Shown here: positions 1 through 7,008 of the stretch, piece after piece
Numbering within the stretch: position 1 is the first letter of the stretch
Layout of the letters: each line of letters begins with the position of its first letter
From: Candidatus Limnocylindrales bacterium
GTDB lineage: Bacteria > Chloroflexota > Limnocylindria > Limnocylindrales > CSP1-4
Assembly: GCA_030647575.1 (NCBI GenBank)
Contig: JAUSJS010000134.1
Location: forward strand, 1-16,301
DNA: 16,301 nt
Direction of reading: 5' to 3'
The notes under the pieces: generated by a model
Database searches by the model: none
Told to the model about the DNA's origin: nothing
Seen by the model: only the letters and a program-made list of their open reading frames with translations
Position numbers and translations under genes: made by a program

Positions 1-279
1 CAGGCCCTCGACGCGACCGTCTTTCACTACCGTGATAACAACGGATTCGAAGCGCATGCCGTCGTGCAGCGACGCGATGGCAGCTGGGCTGCCTTCGAAA
101 TCAAACTCGGCCAAATGGCCATCGATGACGCAGCGGCCAACCTCAGGCGCTTGGCAGACCGGGTCGATACCGACAAGCATGGCAAACCTGCGGTGCTCGC
201 GGTCATCACCGGGTGGGGATTCGGCTATCGCCGTCTGGATGGTGTCGCTGTGATCCCAATCGGAGCACTCGCGCCCTGA
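1..279 (+). CDS. C-terminal end of AAA-type ATPase with DUF4143 domain (partial)
   Basis: The window opens inside this gene; 92 codons remain, ending at TGA. The visible part has the typical DUF4143 C-terminus of bacterial P-loop ATPases: 'YRDNNGFEAHAVVQ', then 'WAAFEIKLG', then 'AVITGWGFGYRRLDGV' and 'VIPIGALAP'. The acidic residue in NGFE and the later ExK (residues 33-35 of the visible part) resemble the PD-(D/E)xK-like core known in DUF4143. The ATPase half and the start lie outside the window. Such proteins are widespread in accessory islands and often sit beside toxin-antitoxin genes, which fits its neighbours. Cellular role is not established. It converges on the nitroreductase remnant with a 29-nt gap. 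Family assignment is confident; function is not. Confidence 0.85.
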   Translation, partial: QALDATVFHYRDNNGFEAHAVVQRRDGSWAAFEIKLGQMAIDDAAANLRRLADRVDTDKHGKPAVLAVITGWGFGYRRLDGVAVIPIGALAP

Positions 280-308
280 TGCTCTACAGAGGTCGGCTGT
301 CCGCCTAT

Positions 309-566
309 TCACTGACCGGGTCCCGACCTCCCGATGGCTTCGAGCACGAACACCGGGATCTGCCGGTCCGTCTTCGTCTGGTACTTCGCGTAGTCGGGCC
401 ACGCTTCGACCGCGCGCTCCCACCAGACGGCTTTCTCGTCGCCGGTGACCTCGCGCGCCGTGTAGTCGCGTTTGGTCGCGCCGTCCTGCAGCTCGACGTG
501 CGGGTTCTTCTTGAGGTTGTAGTACCAGACGGGATTCTTCGGGGCGCCGCCCAGGGACGCGACCAC
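309..566 (-). pseudogene. C-terminal remnant of Ddn-like F420-dependent nitroreductase family protein
   Basis: Eighty-five residues match the C-terminal half of the deazaflavin (F420)-dependent nitroreductase/quinone reductase family (Ddn type): '[17 protein letters not shown]', 'NPHVELQDG', then '[20 protein letters not shown]'. Full members run about 130-150 residues; the N-terminal sheet with the 'TTGRKSG'-type segment is missing. The possible start is only a GTG inside the conserved strand, so this is a 5'-truncated gene rather than a small protein. It lies in the same reading frame as the upstream PIN toxin: the toxin's TGA (576-578) is followed by three codons and then the conserved V-A-S-L-G-G. 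The junction looks like a recombination scar that put the toxin-antitoxin pair in place of the enzyme's N-terminus. Whether any protein is made by reinitiation or readthrough is unknown. Confidence 0.75.
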
Positions 567-575
567 GCGGCACGC

Positions 576-971
576 TCAGCTGGGCTCTTCGCGACGAACG
601 GTTCCGACGCGATCGATCGACCGGTCGAATGACGCCACGACGCCAACGCCGGTGCGCTCCGCGCTGGCGACAAGGTAGGCATCGGCGAAGTCGAGCCGAT
701 CGACGTCGTAGACCTCGACCGTCCGCTGCAGGAGCTCCGCGTCGACGACGTTGATCGTTGGGAAGGCCAACAACGCGCGCAACGCCTCCGCGACCTGGGC
801 TCGGGGCGCCTCATAGAACGATTCGAGGACGTAGGTGACCTCGGCGACGATGAGGTCCGCCAGCAGCAGCTCGTCTGCCCGCTGGAGGTAGCGCGTCGCC
901 CTGGCCGCCTGGGATGGCGGATCCCCGGTGAGATGTCGAATCAGTACATTGGTATCGACGAACGCCGTCAC
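576..971 (-). CDS. PIN-domain (VapC-like) toxin of AbrB/PIN toxin-antitoxin pair
   Basis: A 131-residue PIN-domain protein, the usual VapC size. It starts 'MTAFVDTNVLIRHL', giving the first acidic residue D6. Further acidic positions fit the family: E44 or E50 in 'VAEVTYVLES', D94/D97 in 'LDFADAYLVASA' and D116 in 'VVASFDRS'. These residues normally bind Mg2+/Mn2+ in the ribonuclease site; VapC toxins cleave tRNA or rRNA and inhibit translation when the antitoxin is lost. The ATG overlaps the antitoxin stop by 4 nt, so the two are translationally coupled. The C-terminus abuts, in frame, the nitroreductase remnant; its last residues after 'FDRSIDRVG' are short and normal, so the toxin itself appears intact. 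RNA target cannot be read from sequence. Confidence 0.88.
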   Translation of the reverse strand: MTAFVDTNVLIRHLTGDPPSQAARATRYLQRADELLLADLIVAEVTYVLESFYEAPRAQVAEALRALLAFPTINVVDAELLQRTVEVYDVDRLDFADAYLVASAERTGVGVVASFDRSIDRVGTVRREEPS

Positions 972-1216
972 CGCCGCCGCTCGGCGCGTGCGCGTCGGGT
1001 CTGGCGCAGGACGTCAGCCCAGGGGGTCGCCCGCTTGGCCGCAGGGACCTTGACCGAACCGGCCAGCGCGAGCAGGTCCGGAGTCCGCGCCAGCACGGCA
1101 TGATCGCCCACGACTCGGAAGACAACCCGGTCCCCCTCCTCGAGGGAAAGCGCCTCGCGTACCGCTCGAGGGACCGTCACCTGCCCCTTCGAACTGAGTC
1201 GGGCCGAAACCTCCAT
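968..1216 (-). CDS. AbrB/MazE/SpoVT-family antitoxin
   Basis: An 82-residue DNA-binding antitoxin. The N-terminal swapped-hairpin barrel is clear: 'RLSSKGQVTVPRAVREAL' (about residues 6-23) followed by 'LEEGDRVVFRV' (25-35). The C-terminal part (about 50-82) is basic and should be the toxin-binding segment; 'PWADVLRQTRRARAERRR' forms a likely helix. It precedes and overlaps the PIN toxin by 4 nt, the usual antitoxin-first order. The ATG at 1214-1216 is supported by a strong Shine-Dalgarno site, TAAGGAGA, at 1229-1222, 5 nt upstream. Antitoxins of this type repress their own operon; an inverted repeat overlapping the ribosome binding site is a candidate operator. Confidence 0.88.
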   Translation of the reverse strand: MEVSARLSSKGQVTVPRAVREALSLEEGDRVVFRVVGDHAVLARTPDLLALAGSVKVPAAKRATPWADVLRQTRRARAERRR

Positions 1217-1223
1217 CTCTGTC

Positions 1224-1249
1224 TCCTTACTCTATGCGCAAGGTAAGGA
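1224..1249. promoter_or_regulatory. Inverted repeat upstream of AbrB antitoxin, candidate autoregulatory operator
   Basis: TCCTTAC at 1224-1230 and GTAAGGA at 1243-1249 form a perfect 7-bp inverted repeat with a 12-nt spacer, starting 8 nt upstream of the antitoxin ATG and covering its ribosome binding site. On the minus strand a TATCCT hexamer (1251-1246) within the distal arm could be the -10 element. Placement fits repression by the AbrB antitoxin, but binding is inferred. Confidence 0.45.
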
Positions 1250-1436
1250 TAGCATGGCTGTGCAGACGAGGCTGTCGAGCCCAGCCGGTCTCGGCGGCTC
1301 GATACCAATCCGCGAGAGACCGGATCCGTGACCGGAACGGCCGCGGGTAGACTTGCGCGGAGGGCGAGCGGGCATCCCCGCGCACGCGCCGTTCAACCCA
1401 GGACAGGCTGCGTCCATGCGAGCGCCCATCGCTGTA

Positions 1437-1988
1437 TCAGGCGCGACCGAGAGCGCGCAGCACGGGCTCGAAGGCGCGCAGGGTCGCGACCGTGTTCGGT
1501 AGGAGATACATCTGGATATGGCTGACGCCGAGCGCCGCGAAGGCGCGCATCCCCTCGGCGATCTCGTCGGGCGTCCCACGCAGCGGTTGTGCGATGTCCG
1601 GCCCCATGCTGGCAGCCCGAGCCGAGCGCGAGGATCAGCCGGCCGCCGCTGATCTCATCGACCGTGTCGGCGATCTTGGCCAATAGCGCCGGATTGCGGT
1701 AACCCGTGCAGGTGACCAGCGGGGCCAGTTCGACACGCTCGGTCACGGCCGCCAACCCGGTCAGGGCCGACCAGCACTCCCAGACCCCCTGCGGCGGCTC
1801 GCTCGTCGCGCCCTCTTGATAGAGTAGATGATCGACGAACCAGAGCGAATCAAACCCCATGGCCTCGGCGGTGCGCGCCATCTCGACATAGTCGACCCAG
1901 CGCGCCGTGCGCCCCCCATGTCCCGCTCGCCCTCCGGCAGGATGATGCCCAGCTTCGGGACCCCGGCGGGCAGGTTCGTGGCGGTCAT
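1437..1988 (-). pseudogene. Decayed luciferase-like (LLM, F420-type) monooxygenase
   Basis: Three minus-strand frames together spell a luciferase-like monooxygenase of the F420-dependent type. Frame one, from ATG at 1986-1988: '[20 protein letters not shown]'. Frame two, from about 1917 to 1615: '[20 protein letters not shown]', '[19 protein letters not shown]', '[14 protein letters not shown]'. Frame three, from about 1610 to the TGA at 1437: '[20 protein letters not shown]' and '[17 protein letters not shown]'. The first shift sits at a run of six C (1912-1917); a one-base gain would restore frame, so that one could be a sequencing error. The second junction also lacks more than 100 residues of the barrel between 'LALGSG' and 'PLRG', because family members have about 280-330 residues and only about 180 remain. 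The gene is therefore broken regardless of the first shift. Confidence 0.8.
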
Positions 1989-2150
1989 GGGTCAGGCCTC
2001 TCACTCGCACTTCGCGCCGGTCATCGGCGGTCGACCGCAGGATACGGTGCGGCAGTGCGCCTGATCTCTGGGCGCGCCGCGGCCAACGTCTTCTGTGCCG
2101 CCAAGGCGGCCGACGGCGCGTCGCCCTGGCCCGTTTCCCGCGCGGGTCGA

Positions 2151-2179
2151 TTGACAATCCTGGCCGGTTGTGACTATAT
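2151..2179 (+). promoter_or_regulatory. Near-consensus sigma-70-type promoter for the Phd/PIN operon, predicted leaderless
   Basis: TTGACA at 2151-2156 and CTATAT at 2174-2179 are separated by 17 nt. The start codon at 2186 lies 6 nt after the -10, so transcription should begin at or next to the ATG. There is no Shine-Dalgarno sequence between them, consistent with a leaderless mRNA. This is the best promoter in the window. Confidence 0.7.
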
Positions 2180-2185
2180 CTGGCC

Positions 2186-2443
2186 ATGAGACAAGTGAAG
2201 ATCGCCGAGCTCAAGAACCGTTTGTCCGAACATCTTCGTGCGGTCGAGAACGGCGCCGAGGTAGTCGTCATGGACAGGAACCGCCCGATCGCCCGAATCG
2301 TGCCCCTGCCTCCGCCTGGTCGGCGAATCCGGCTCCTCCAGCCGAGTCGCAACTTTCCGGAAATCCGCGATCGGCGCCGCACCCGCGCCGGCTGGCAGGT
2401 CACGTCGACTGAGCTCCTCCTGGAAGAGCGACGAGAACGTTGA
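2186..2443 (+). CDS. Phd/YefM-family antitoxin
   Basis: An 85-residue antitoxin. The N-terminus '[20 protein letters not shown]' followed by '[20 protein letters not shown]' is the Phd/YefM DNA-binding fold (residues 1-46), where a monomer pair binds operator DNA. The C-terminal half (50-85), ending '[10 protein letters not shown]', is charged and would become ordered on binding the toxin. It is followed by a PIN toxin whose TTG start overlaps this gene's stop by 4 nt (TTGA), the standard antitoxin-toxin order. The ATG is placed directly behind a strong promoter, so the message is probably leaderless. Regulation is expected to be autorepression by the antitoxin and its complex; no clear operator palindrome was found beyond the promoter itself. 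Confidence 0.87.
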   Translation: MRQVKIAELKNRLSEHLRAVENGAEVVVMDRNRPIARIVPLPPPGRRIRLLQPSRNFPEIRDRRRTRAGWQVTSTELLLEERRER

Positions 2444-2865
2444 ACGTATACGTCGACTCCTCGGTCCTCCTCCGTATCGTCCTCGGTGAACCCGATCGCC
2501 TTCGAATCTGGCCCACGATCACCACAGCCGTCTCCAGCGAGCTGATCCGGCTGGAATGCCTGCGCACGATCGATCGCGCTCGGATTCGACTCGGCCTCGA
2601 GGACCGGCATATCGCGAAGTACCGGGCAGATGTGCTGGAGGCGGTTGACGCGTTCAGTCTGGTTGCGCTGGATTCGATCGTGCTCGAGCGAGCCTCGGAG
2701 CCCTTCCCGACGGCCCTGGGCTCTCTGGACGCCATCCACCTGGCCAGCGCCTTGCTGATTCGTGGCGACCTCGCTGGACTTGCGTTCGCGACTCACGACG
2801 ATGAGCTCGGCACGGCCGCACGAGCGACCGGCTTCCAGGTTCACGGCATGTCTCGCGGAATCTGA
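2440..2865 (+). CDS. PIN-domain (VapC-like) toxin of Phd/PIN toxin-antitoxin pair
   Basis: A 141-residue PIN-domain protein beginning '[19 protein letters not shown]'. Candidate catalytic acids are D6, E39 in 'ELIRLECLR', D97 in '[12 protein letters not shown]' and D120/D121 in '[12 protein letters not shown]', matching the four-acid metal site of VapC ribonucleases. The initiation codon is TTG, chosen because it overlaps the antitoxin stop and gives the canonical start of the fold; a weak start in a coupled toxin would keep toxin below antitoxin. It is not similar in detail to the other PIN toxin at 576-971, so the two pairs are independent acquisitions rather than a duplication. The 3' end overlaps a minus-strand coding-like fragment by 25 nt. 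Confidence 0.88.
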   Translation: MNVYVDSSVLLRIVLGEPDRLRIWPTITTAVSSELIRLECLRTIDRARIRLGLEDRHIAKYRADVLEAVDAFSLVALDSIVLERASEPFPTALGSLDAIHLASALLIRGDLAGLAFATHDDELGTAARATGFQVHGMSRGI

Positions 2866-3011
2866 GTACGGCCGAGGAGATCGTCGAGGAGCGCCACGCT
2901 GTCGGGGTCGACGCGGTCGCCGAGCAGGTCGCCGATCATCCGTCCAGCCCGGGTCATCGGGAGCCCGAGTTGCCCAGCTCGCTTGTGGAGGGCCTGAGGG
3001 GGCGTCGGCGC
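2841..3011 (-). pseudogene. Unrecognised coding-like remnant convergent with the PIN toxin
   Basis: A minus-strand frame ending in TGA at 2841-2843 reads like real protein with G/C at nearly every third position: '[18 protein letters not shown]', '[14 protein letters not shown]', '[15 protein letters not shown]'. The only ATG in it (2955-2957) falls in the middle; upstream, the frame is open to about 3063 without any ATG, GTG or TTG. It overlaps the toxin 3' end by 25 nt. I read it as the tail of a gene that lost its start, but family is not recognised and chance is possible. Confidence 0.3.
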
Positions 3012-3197
3012 CCCCGCTGCCGACCGACGTTGCGAACCTATACGTTGTGAATAGGCTAGGCAACATCAACGTATAGGTTGACAGTCCTTGGGACTGACGC
3101 AGCTGGCGCCAACGAAGAACGGAGACGGCTACGCGGCGACCTTCGAGATCGCCATCTCGACCGCGTGATCAGAACGTAGCAGACCGCTCCGCGCTGA
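2866..3197. other. Gene-free stretch of 332 bases holding fragments and inverted repeats
   Basis: No intact gene is visible between the PIN toxin and the membrane protein. It holds the minus-strand remnant above, an AT-richer patch with a perfect 13-bp inverted repeat (3035-3079), a 6-bp hairpin (CAGTCC at 3082-3087, GGACTG at 3091-3096) and a plus-strand open frame of 26 codons (3088-3168) reading '[18 protein letters not shown]' with strong G/C third positions. The frame has an in-frame stop just upstream and looks like a broken 3' end. Together this looks like a site of past insertion and deletion. Confidence 0.5.
3035..3079. repeat. Perfect 13-bp inverted repeat with 19-nt loop in AT-rich patch
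   Basis: AACCTATACGTTG (3035-3047) is exactly reverse-complemented by CAACGTATAGGTT (3067-3079). The patch is clearly AT-richer than its surroundings. No gene with a usable start begins beside it and no run of T follows, so a simple terminator is unlikely. It may be an operator left from a lost gene, or a scar of a small mobile element. Confidence 0.7.
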
Positions 3198-4235
3198 TCA
3201 GCGGGGCGGGATGAGCCCTACCAACGACTCCACCCGCGAGTGGTCGGCAGGCGGGAGGTCGTGATCGACGAACACAAGGATCCGGGTTTTGCCACTCACC
3301 CAGGAGAGCTGCTCTCCGATCGGCTTGCCCGACGCGAAGCGAATCTGGAGGCCGATCGCTCCACGAGGACCGGGGAACACCTCGTTGGCGAATTGACAGG
3401 CGTATCGGTTCGCGAACGCGTGGAATTCGAGCGCGCCTTCAGACGTCGCGAACCCTTGGGCCGCGAACTCCAGGTGATCGTTCGGGCCATCCCAGGAACG
3501 TTCATATCCCGTGACCAACCCGTCGCGGGCCAATTCCTTGCGGGACTCCTCGGGGTTCTTGCGCCCCTGGGCGACCTCCTCGAGCGTCGTCGGCCCGTCC
3601 AGCGTCAGTCGGTAGCCAGGCAATTCCGGCGGCGGCATCCATTCGACGGGATCAGCTTCCACGGGTTGTAGGTTTCGCGCGGCCAACAGCACCTCGACTC
3701 GCTCACATGGAGTCTGCGTCGCCACGGCGACGACCGCTCTTGGCGCGACAGCGACGCTAGCGAGGAGGAGCACAGCGAGGAATCCAGGGAGCCTCTGGCG
3801 CCCGCCGGGTGAGCGCTCACCGAAGGGTTGAGAGCTTCCCACCTCGACCGAAGCCTGCACCAGAACATTGGCCGGACTCGCCTGTGCCAGCTCGTTCGGC
3901 CTTGGCTCAGGGGAACGCGAAGGCCGCGGTCGACTCATCGACGACCACTCTCGAATGGCGGCTGTTGATCGCATGAGTACCGTGCCGCCGAGCCACAGGA
4001 TCAGCGCGCCCACGCGGATGGAGTCTGGAGGGGCGAGCCAGGCCTGATACAGCGAGATGACCAGGAATGGGATCACCAGCGCGATCAGCGTGATTCTCGC
4101 AGCTCGGCGAGCCCGCCCCGCCGGCGCGACGGCATCGGCCTGGAACCACTGGATGCCCAGCAAGGAAGCCGCGCCCGCGAATGCGACGACAACCCCGAAC
4201 ACATCGGCCCAGGACAGACCCGGGATGGGACCCAT
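3198..4235 (-). CDS. Hypothetical membrane protein with exported C-terminal domain
   Basis: I do not recognise this 345-residue protein. Three hydrophobic segments lie at about 11-31, 47-66 and 73-89, then a proline- and serine-rich stretch (about 100-148), a fourth hydrophobic segment (about 149-173), and a soluble domain (about 175-345) with two cysteines, C177 and C280, that could pair. The soluble part contains 'EWMPPPELPGYRLTLDGP' and ends 'RVESLVGLIPPR'. The layout looks like two units joined: a three-helix integral part and a signal-anchored exported domain; an internal ATG at residue 100 could start the second unit alone. The ATG at 4233-4235 has no clear ribosome binding site. It stands 79 nt downstream of the mnmA operon on the same strand and may or may not be co-transcribed. 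Coding is supported by uninterrupted length and G/C third positions. Confidence 0.7.
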   Translation of the reverse strand: MGPIPGLSWADVFGVVVAFAGAASLLGIQWFQADAVAPAGRARRAARITLIALVIPFLVISLYQAWLAPPDSIRVGALILWLGGTVLMRSTAAIREWSSMSRPRPSRSPEPRPNELAQASPANVLVQASVEVGSSQPFGERSPGGRQRLPGFLAVLLLASVAVAPRAVVAVATQTPCERVEVLLAARNLQPVEADPVEWMPPPELPGYRLTLDGPTTLEEVAQGRKNPEESRKELARDGLVTGYERSWDGPNDHLEFAAQGFATSEGALEFHAFANRYACQFANEVFPGPRGAIGLQIRFASGKPIGEQLSWVSGKTRILVFVDHDLPPADHSRVESLVGLIPPR

Positions 4236-4314
4236 CAGCAGCCAGGATCTGGACCTATTCGCGGGCCGCGCGACGGCGCCGCGCCAGTCGTGATGCCCGC
4301 GACTGCCTCGGCGA

Positions 4315-4593
4315 TCACGCTCCGCCCTTCGATGGGCCCAGGATCGCCACCGCGCTCGAGATCCCGATCCCTACCCACGCCAGCACCGACGCCGCCAGGA
4401 GCCTGAAGTCGCCGATCGAGAGCAGGTTGATCCCCAGGCGATCGCCCAGCGCGTCACCCGCCCACGCGCCCAGGATCGCGGCGCCCACGATGATCGGCAG
4501 TCGACCGCCGGCAGTGCCGCGGATGAGTACGTAGAGCGAAGCGTGGAAGACGCCGACCAGGATGGCCAGGATGAGTGCCGGTTCGACGCTCAC
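4315..4593 (-). CDS. Small three-helix membrane protein translationally coupled to mnmA
   Basis: A 92-residue protein that is nearly all membrane: helices at about 5-25, 32-50 and 64-86, with short charged loops ('DALGDRLG', 'SIGDFR') and a short tail ending 'GPSKGGA'. The start is GTG at 4593-4591, overlapping the mnmA TGA at 4592-4590 (GTGA), so translation should depend on termination of mnmA. No family recognised. Helix 2 carries '[18 protein letters not shown]', a glycine-rich pattern often seen in packed helices. Its tight linkage to mnmA suggests co-expression but gives no function; it may simply ride along in the operon. Confidence 0.7.
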   Translation of the reverse strand: MSVEPALILAILVGVFHASLYVLIRGTAGGRLPIIVGAAILGAWAGDALGDRLGINLLSIGDFRLLAASVLAWVGIGISSAVAILGPSKGGA

Positions 4594-5771
4594 ACGCCCG
4601 CGCCGACGAGCGCAGCGGTCGCCCTCGCTCGGTCCGCCGGGTCCGCCTGATCCACGGACTCGTGGGCGGGTCCCCGTGTGACCGGTCGCGCGATGCGACC
4701 GCCACCCAGGACGACCTCCCCGTCGTACAGGACCGCCGCCTGGCCCGGCGCGGCGGCCCAGACCGGCGCGTCCGTCTCAACAATCCAGCGCGCCGACCGG
4801 CCCGCTCCGGGCGCAGGTCGGACTGTGGCCGGGATCGGCGTCGCGCGATGTCGGATGCGAACTTCCGCCCGGAATGAACCACCGGCGGGCGGACAGCCGG
4901 CCACGAAGGTCGCCCGCTCGAGCTCGATCGTGGTCGTCTCGAGGTCCTCACGGCGACCGAGCGTGATGGTGTTGGTCAGCGGGTCCATCCGGCTGACGTA
5001 GCGCGGCGAGCCCAGCGCGACCCCGAGTCCCTGGCGCTGGCCGACCGTGTAGGCCGCAATTCCGCCGTGCTCGCCGACCCGCTCACCATCGTGGTCGACC
5101 AACGGCCCCGGCGACGGTGTCCAGCCCGCCCGGTCGCGCAGCGCGTCGCGGTAATCGCCGCCCGGAACGAAGCAGATCTCCTGGCTCTCCGGCTTCTCCG
5201 CGGTGGCCAGCCCCAGCGAGCGCGCCACATCCCGGACCTCCGGCTTGGTCAACTCACCCAGCGGGAACCGTGCATGCTCCAGCTGATCCTGGCGCAGGCC
5301 GTACAGGAAGTAGGTCTGGTCCTTGTCGGTGTCGCGGGCGCGGAGCAGGCGAGCCTGGCCGTCCGGCCCGATGTCGCGGCGCGCGTAGTGGCCAGTGGCG
5401 ACCGCCTCGCACTCGTAGAGATGCCGAGCCCGACCGAGCAGCGCCCCGAACTTGACGTAGGTGTTGCAGTCCACGCAGGGCGACGGCGTCCGGCCTTCGA
5501 GGTACGCGTCGAGAAACGGCTGGAGCACGCCGGCATCGAACTCGCGCTCCAGGTTCATCACGTAGAACGGGATATCGAGCTGCGCGGCGACGCGCCGCGC
5601 GTCATCGGCCGCGTCCAGCGAACAGCAGCTCTTCTTGAACTCGGAGTAGGTGTCGGCGACGTCGTGCAGCCGCATCCAGACGCCCACGACCTCATGGCCC
5701 TGTTCGTGGAGCAGTGCCGCGGCGACGGACGAGTCGACTCCGCCCGACATCGCGACGAGGACGCGACTCAT
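4590..5771 (-). CDS. mnmA: tRNA-specific 2-thiouridylase MnmA
   Basis: MnmA activates the C2 oxygen of wobble U34 in tRNA for Lys, Glu and Gln with ATP and replaces it with sulfur received as persulfide. The 393-residue protein opens '[20 protein letters not shown]' with the PP-loop SGGVDSS at 9-15. The active-site cysteine pair fits: C102 in 'PCVDCN' and C200 in '[12 protein letters not shown]'. 'ATGHYARRD' (about 125-133) and '[11 protein letters not shown]' (149-159) are further family signatures, and '[11 protein letters not shown]' marks the central domain; the C-terminal barrel follows, with a roughly 25-residue extra tail. The ATG at 5769-5771 overlaps the upstream cysteine desulfurase stop (ATGA). 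An open upstream extension exists but lies inside the desulfurase gene in another frame. The upstream enzyme is the obvious sulfur donor. Confidence 0.96.
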   Translation of the reverse strand: MSRVLVAMSGGVDSSVAAALLHEQGHEVVGVWMRLHDVADTYSEFKKSCCSLDAADDARRVAAQLDIPFYVMNLEREFDAGVLQPFLDAYLEGRTPSPCVDCNTYVKFGALLGRARHLYECEAVATGHYARRDIGPDGQARLLRARDTDKDQTYFLYGLRQDQLEHARFPLGELTKPEVRDVARSLGLATAEKPESQEICFVPGGDYRDALRDRAGWTPSPGPLVDHDGERVGEHGGIAAYTVGQRQGLGVALGSPRYVSRMDPLTNTITLGRREDLETTTIELERATFVAGCPPAGGSFRAEVRIRHRATPIPATVRPAPGAGRSARWIVETDAPVWAAAPGQAAVLYDGEVVLGGGRIARPVTRGPAHESVDQADPADRARATAALVGAGV

Positions 5772-6952
5772 ACCGGGACGCCCTGCCCCAGCGGATCCGC
5801 GGCGACGGCAAACGAGCCGAGCCGCATCGAGCCAAGCACGCGCGGGACGACCTCGCACGCCGTCGCGATCTCGGCATCCGTCGTGGTTCGTCCGAGCGAC
5901 AGGCGCAGGGCGCCGCGGGCCTCCTCATCCGGGTAGCCCATGGCGGTCAGCACGTGGCTCACCTCGGTCGAACCGGTGGTGCAAGCCGACCCCACCGAGC
6001 AGGCGATTCCCTCGAGATCCAGCGACATCGCCACGGACGTTCCGTCAGTGTCTCGCGCGATGATCGAGAGGAGGCCGGGCAGCCGCTGCTTGGGATGGCC
6101 GGTGACCTCTGTCCCAGGTGTGGCCAGGATCGTCTTGGCCAGCTTGTCCCGCTGCCGTCGGAGCCGCGCGACTGTCTCGGGCCGCTCGGCGCAGGCCAGC
6201 TCGTACGCTGCGGCCAGTCCCACCGCGCCGGCCACGTTCTCCGTTCCGGCCCGACGATGCCGTTCCTGGGTGCCACCCTGCTGCTGGGCGAGGATGTGCG
6301 TACCGTGCCGGATGTAGAGGGCCCCGACGCCCTTCGGTCCCTCGAACTTGTGCGCACCGAGCGACACCATGTCGGCCCCGAGCGCCTCGACGTCGAGATC
6401 GACGTAGGGCGCGGCCTGGACGGCATCGACGTGGAGCAGGACGCCCTTGCGCGAGCGGACGACGGCCGCGATCTCGGCGATCGGCTGGATCGTGCCGACC
6501 TCGTTGTTGGCCAGCATGATCGAGACCAGGATCGTCCGGTCGGTGATCGCGGCTTCGAGTTGCTCGGGATCGACCCGCCCGTAACGATCAACCGGCAGCT
6601 CCACGATCTCGAAGCCGAACTTCTCAACGTAGCGGAGCGTGTGGCCCACGGCATGGTGCTCGACGGCGGAGGTCACGATTCGATGGCCATGCGCCTTACC
6701 GGCCCAGGCGGCGCCCTTGAGCGCGAGGTTGTTCGCCTCGGTCCCGCCGGAGGTGAAGACGATCTCCCGGCCCTGCGCGTTCAGCCGGGTCGCGACCCGC
6801 TCGTGCGCCTCGTCGAGGGCGGCCCGCGCTGCCCGCCCGAAGCTGTGGGCCGAGCTCGGGTTGCCGAACGCGTCCGTGAGGTACGGGAGCATCGCGTCCA
6901 GGACCTCGCGCCGGAGCGGGGTCGTGGCCGCATGGTCGAGATAGATCGCCAT
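5768..6952 (-). CDS. iscS: Cysteine desulfurase (IscS/NifS class)
   Basis: A PLP enzyme that removes sulfur from L-cysteine as a protein-bound persulfide, giving alanine. The 394 residues match class I NifS/IscS: '[13 protein letters not shown]' at the start, '[13 protein letters not shown]' (66-78), 'EHHAV' (98-102) with the cofactor-stacking histidine, 'HVDAVQA' with D176, and the Schiff-base lysine K202 in '[14 protein letters not shown]'. The catalytic cysteine is C324 in 'SVGSACTTG', in the longer mobile loop that lets this class pass sulfur to partners. It is translationally coupled to mnmA, so the likely job is tRNA 2-thiolation; no IscU, IscR or SUF gene is nearby. The ATG at 6950-6952 is preferred to a start 27 nt upstream because it begins the fold directly and follows a TACAAT -10 at leaderless distance. 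The C-terminal about 25 residues are extra. Confidence 0.94.
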   Translation of the reverse strand: MAIYLDHAATTPLRREVLDAMLPYLTDAFGNPSSAHSFGRAARAALDEAHERVATRLNAQGREIVFTSGGTEANNLALKGAAWAGKAHGHRIVTSAVEHHAVGHTLRYVEKFGFEIVELPVDRYGRVDPEQLEAAITDRTILVSIMLANNEVGTIQPIAEIAAVVRSRKGVLLHVDAVQAAPYVDLDVEALGADMVSLGAHKFEGPKGVGALYIRHGTHILAQQQGGTQERHRRAGTENVAGAVGLAAAYELACAERPETVARLRRQRDKLAKTILATPGTEVTGHPKQRLPGLLSIIARDTDGTSVAMSLDLEGIACSVGSACTTGSTEVSHVLTAMGYPDEEARGALRLSLGRTTTDAEIATACEVVPRVLGSMRLGSFAVAADPLGQGVPV

Positions 6953-6959
6953 GGCCGGG

Positions 6960-6965
6960 ATTGTA
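6960..6965 (-). promoter_or_regulatory. TACAAT -10 hexamer of the desulfurase/mnmA operon, leaderless spacing
   Basis: On the minus strand TACAAT (6965-6960) is followed by 7 nt and then the desulfurase ATG (6952). The predicted start of transcription therefore coincides with the start codon. No convincing -35 is visible at 17-18 nt upstream. There is no Shine-Dalgarno site before the ATG. Confidence 0.55.
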
Positions 6966-7008
6966 CGCCGGGACCCCATCGCCCCCGACCCACCATTGGG
7001 AACCGCAG

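Noticed and set aside
1348..1353. TAGACT hexamer on the plus strand that could be a -10 element
   Set aside because: No ATG or GTG lies at a suitable distance and no recognisable gene begins there; the following frame stops after about 50 codons without any family resemblance.
2444..2453. Ten-base palindrome ACGTATACGT at the PIN toxin start
   Set aside because: It is explained by the conserved PIN start residues N-V-Y-V, and it is too short to call an operator even though it shares bases with the 3035-3079 repeat.
1393..3069. A 558-codon minus-strand open frame spanning the luciferase remnant and the Phd/PIN pair
   Set aside because: Only the stretch inside about 1615-1917 resembles a protein family. 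The rest runs antisense to the antitoxin and toxin and is arginine/serine-rich, typical of chance frames in GC-rich DNA.
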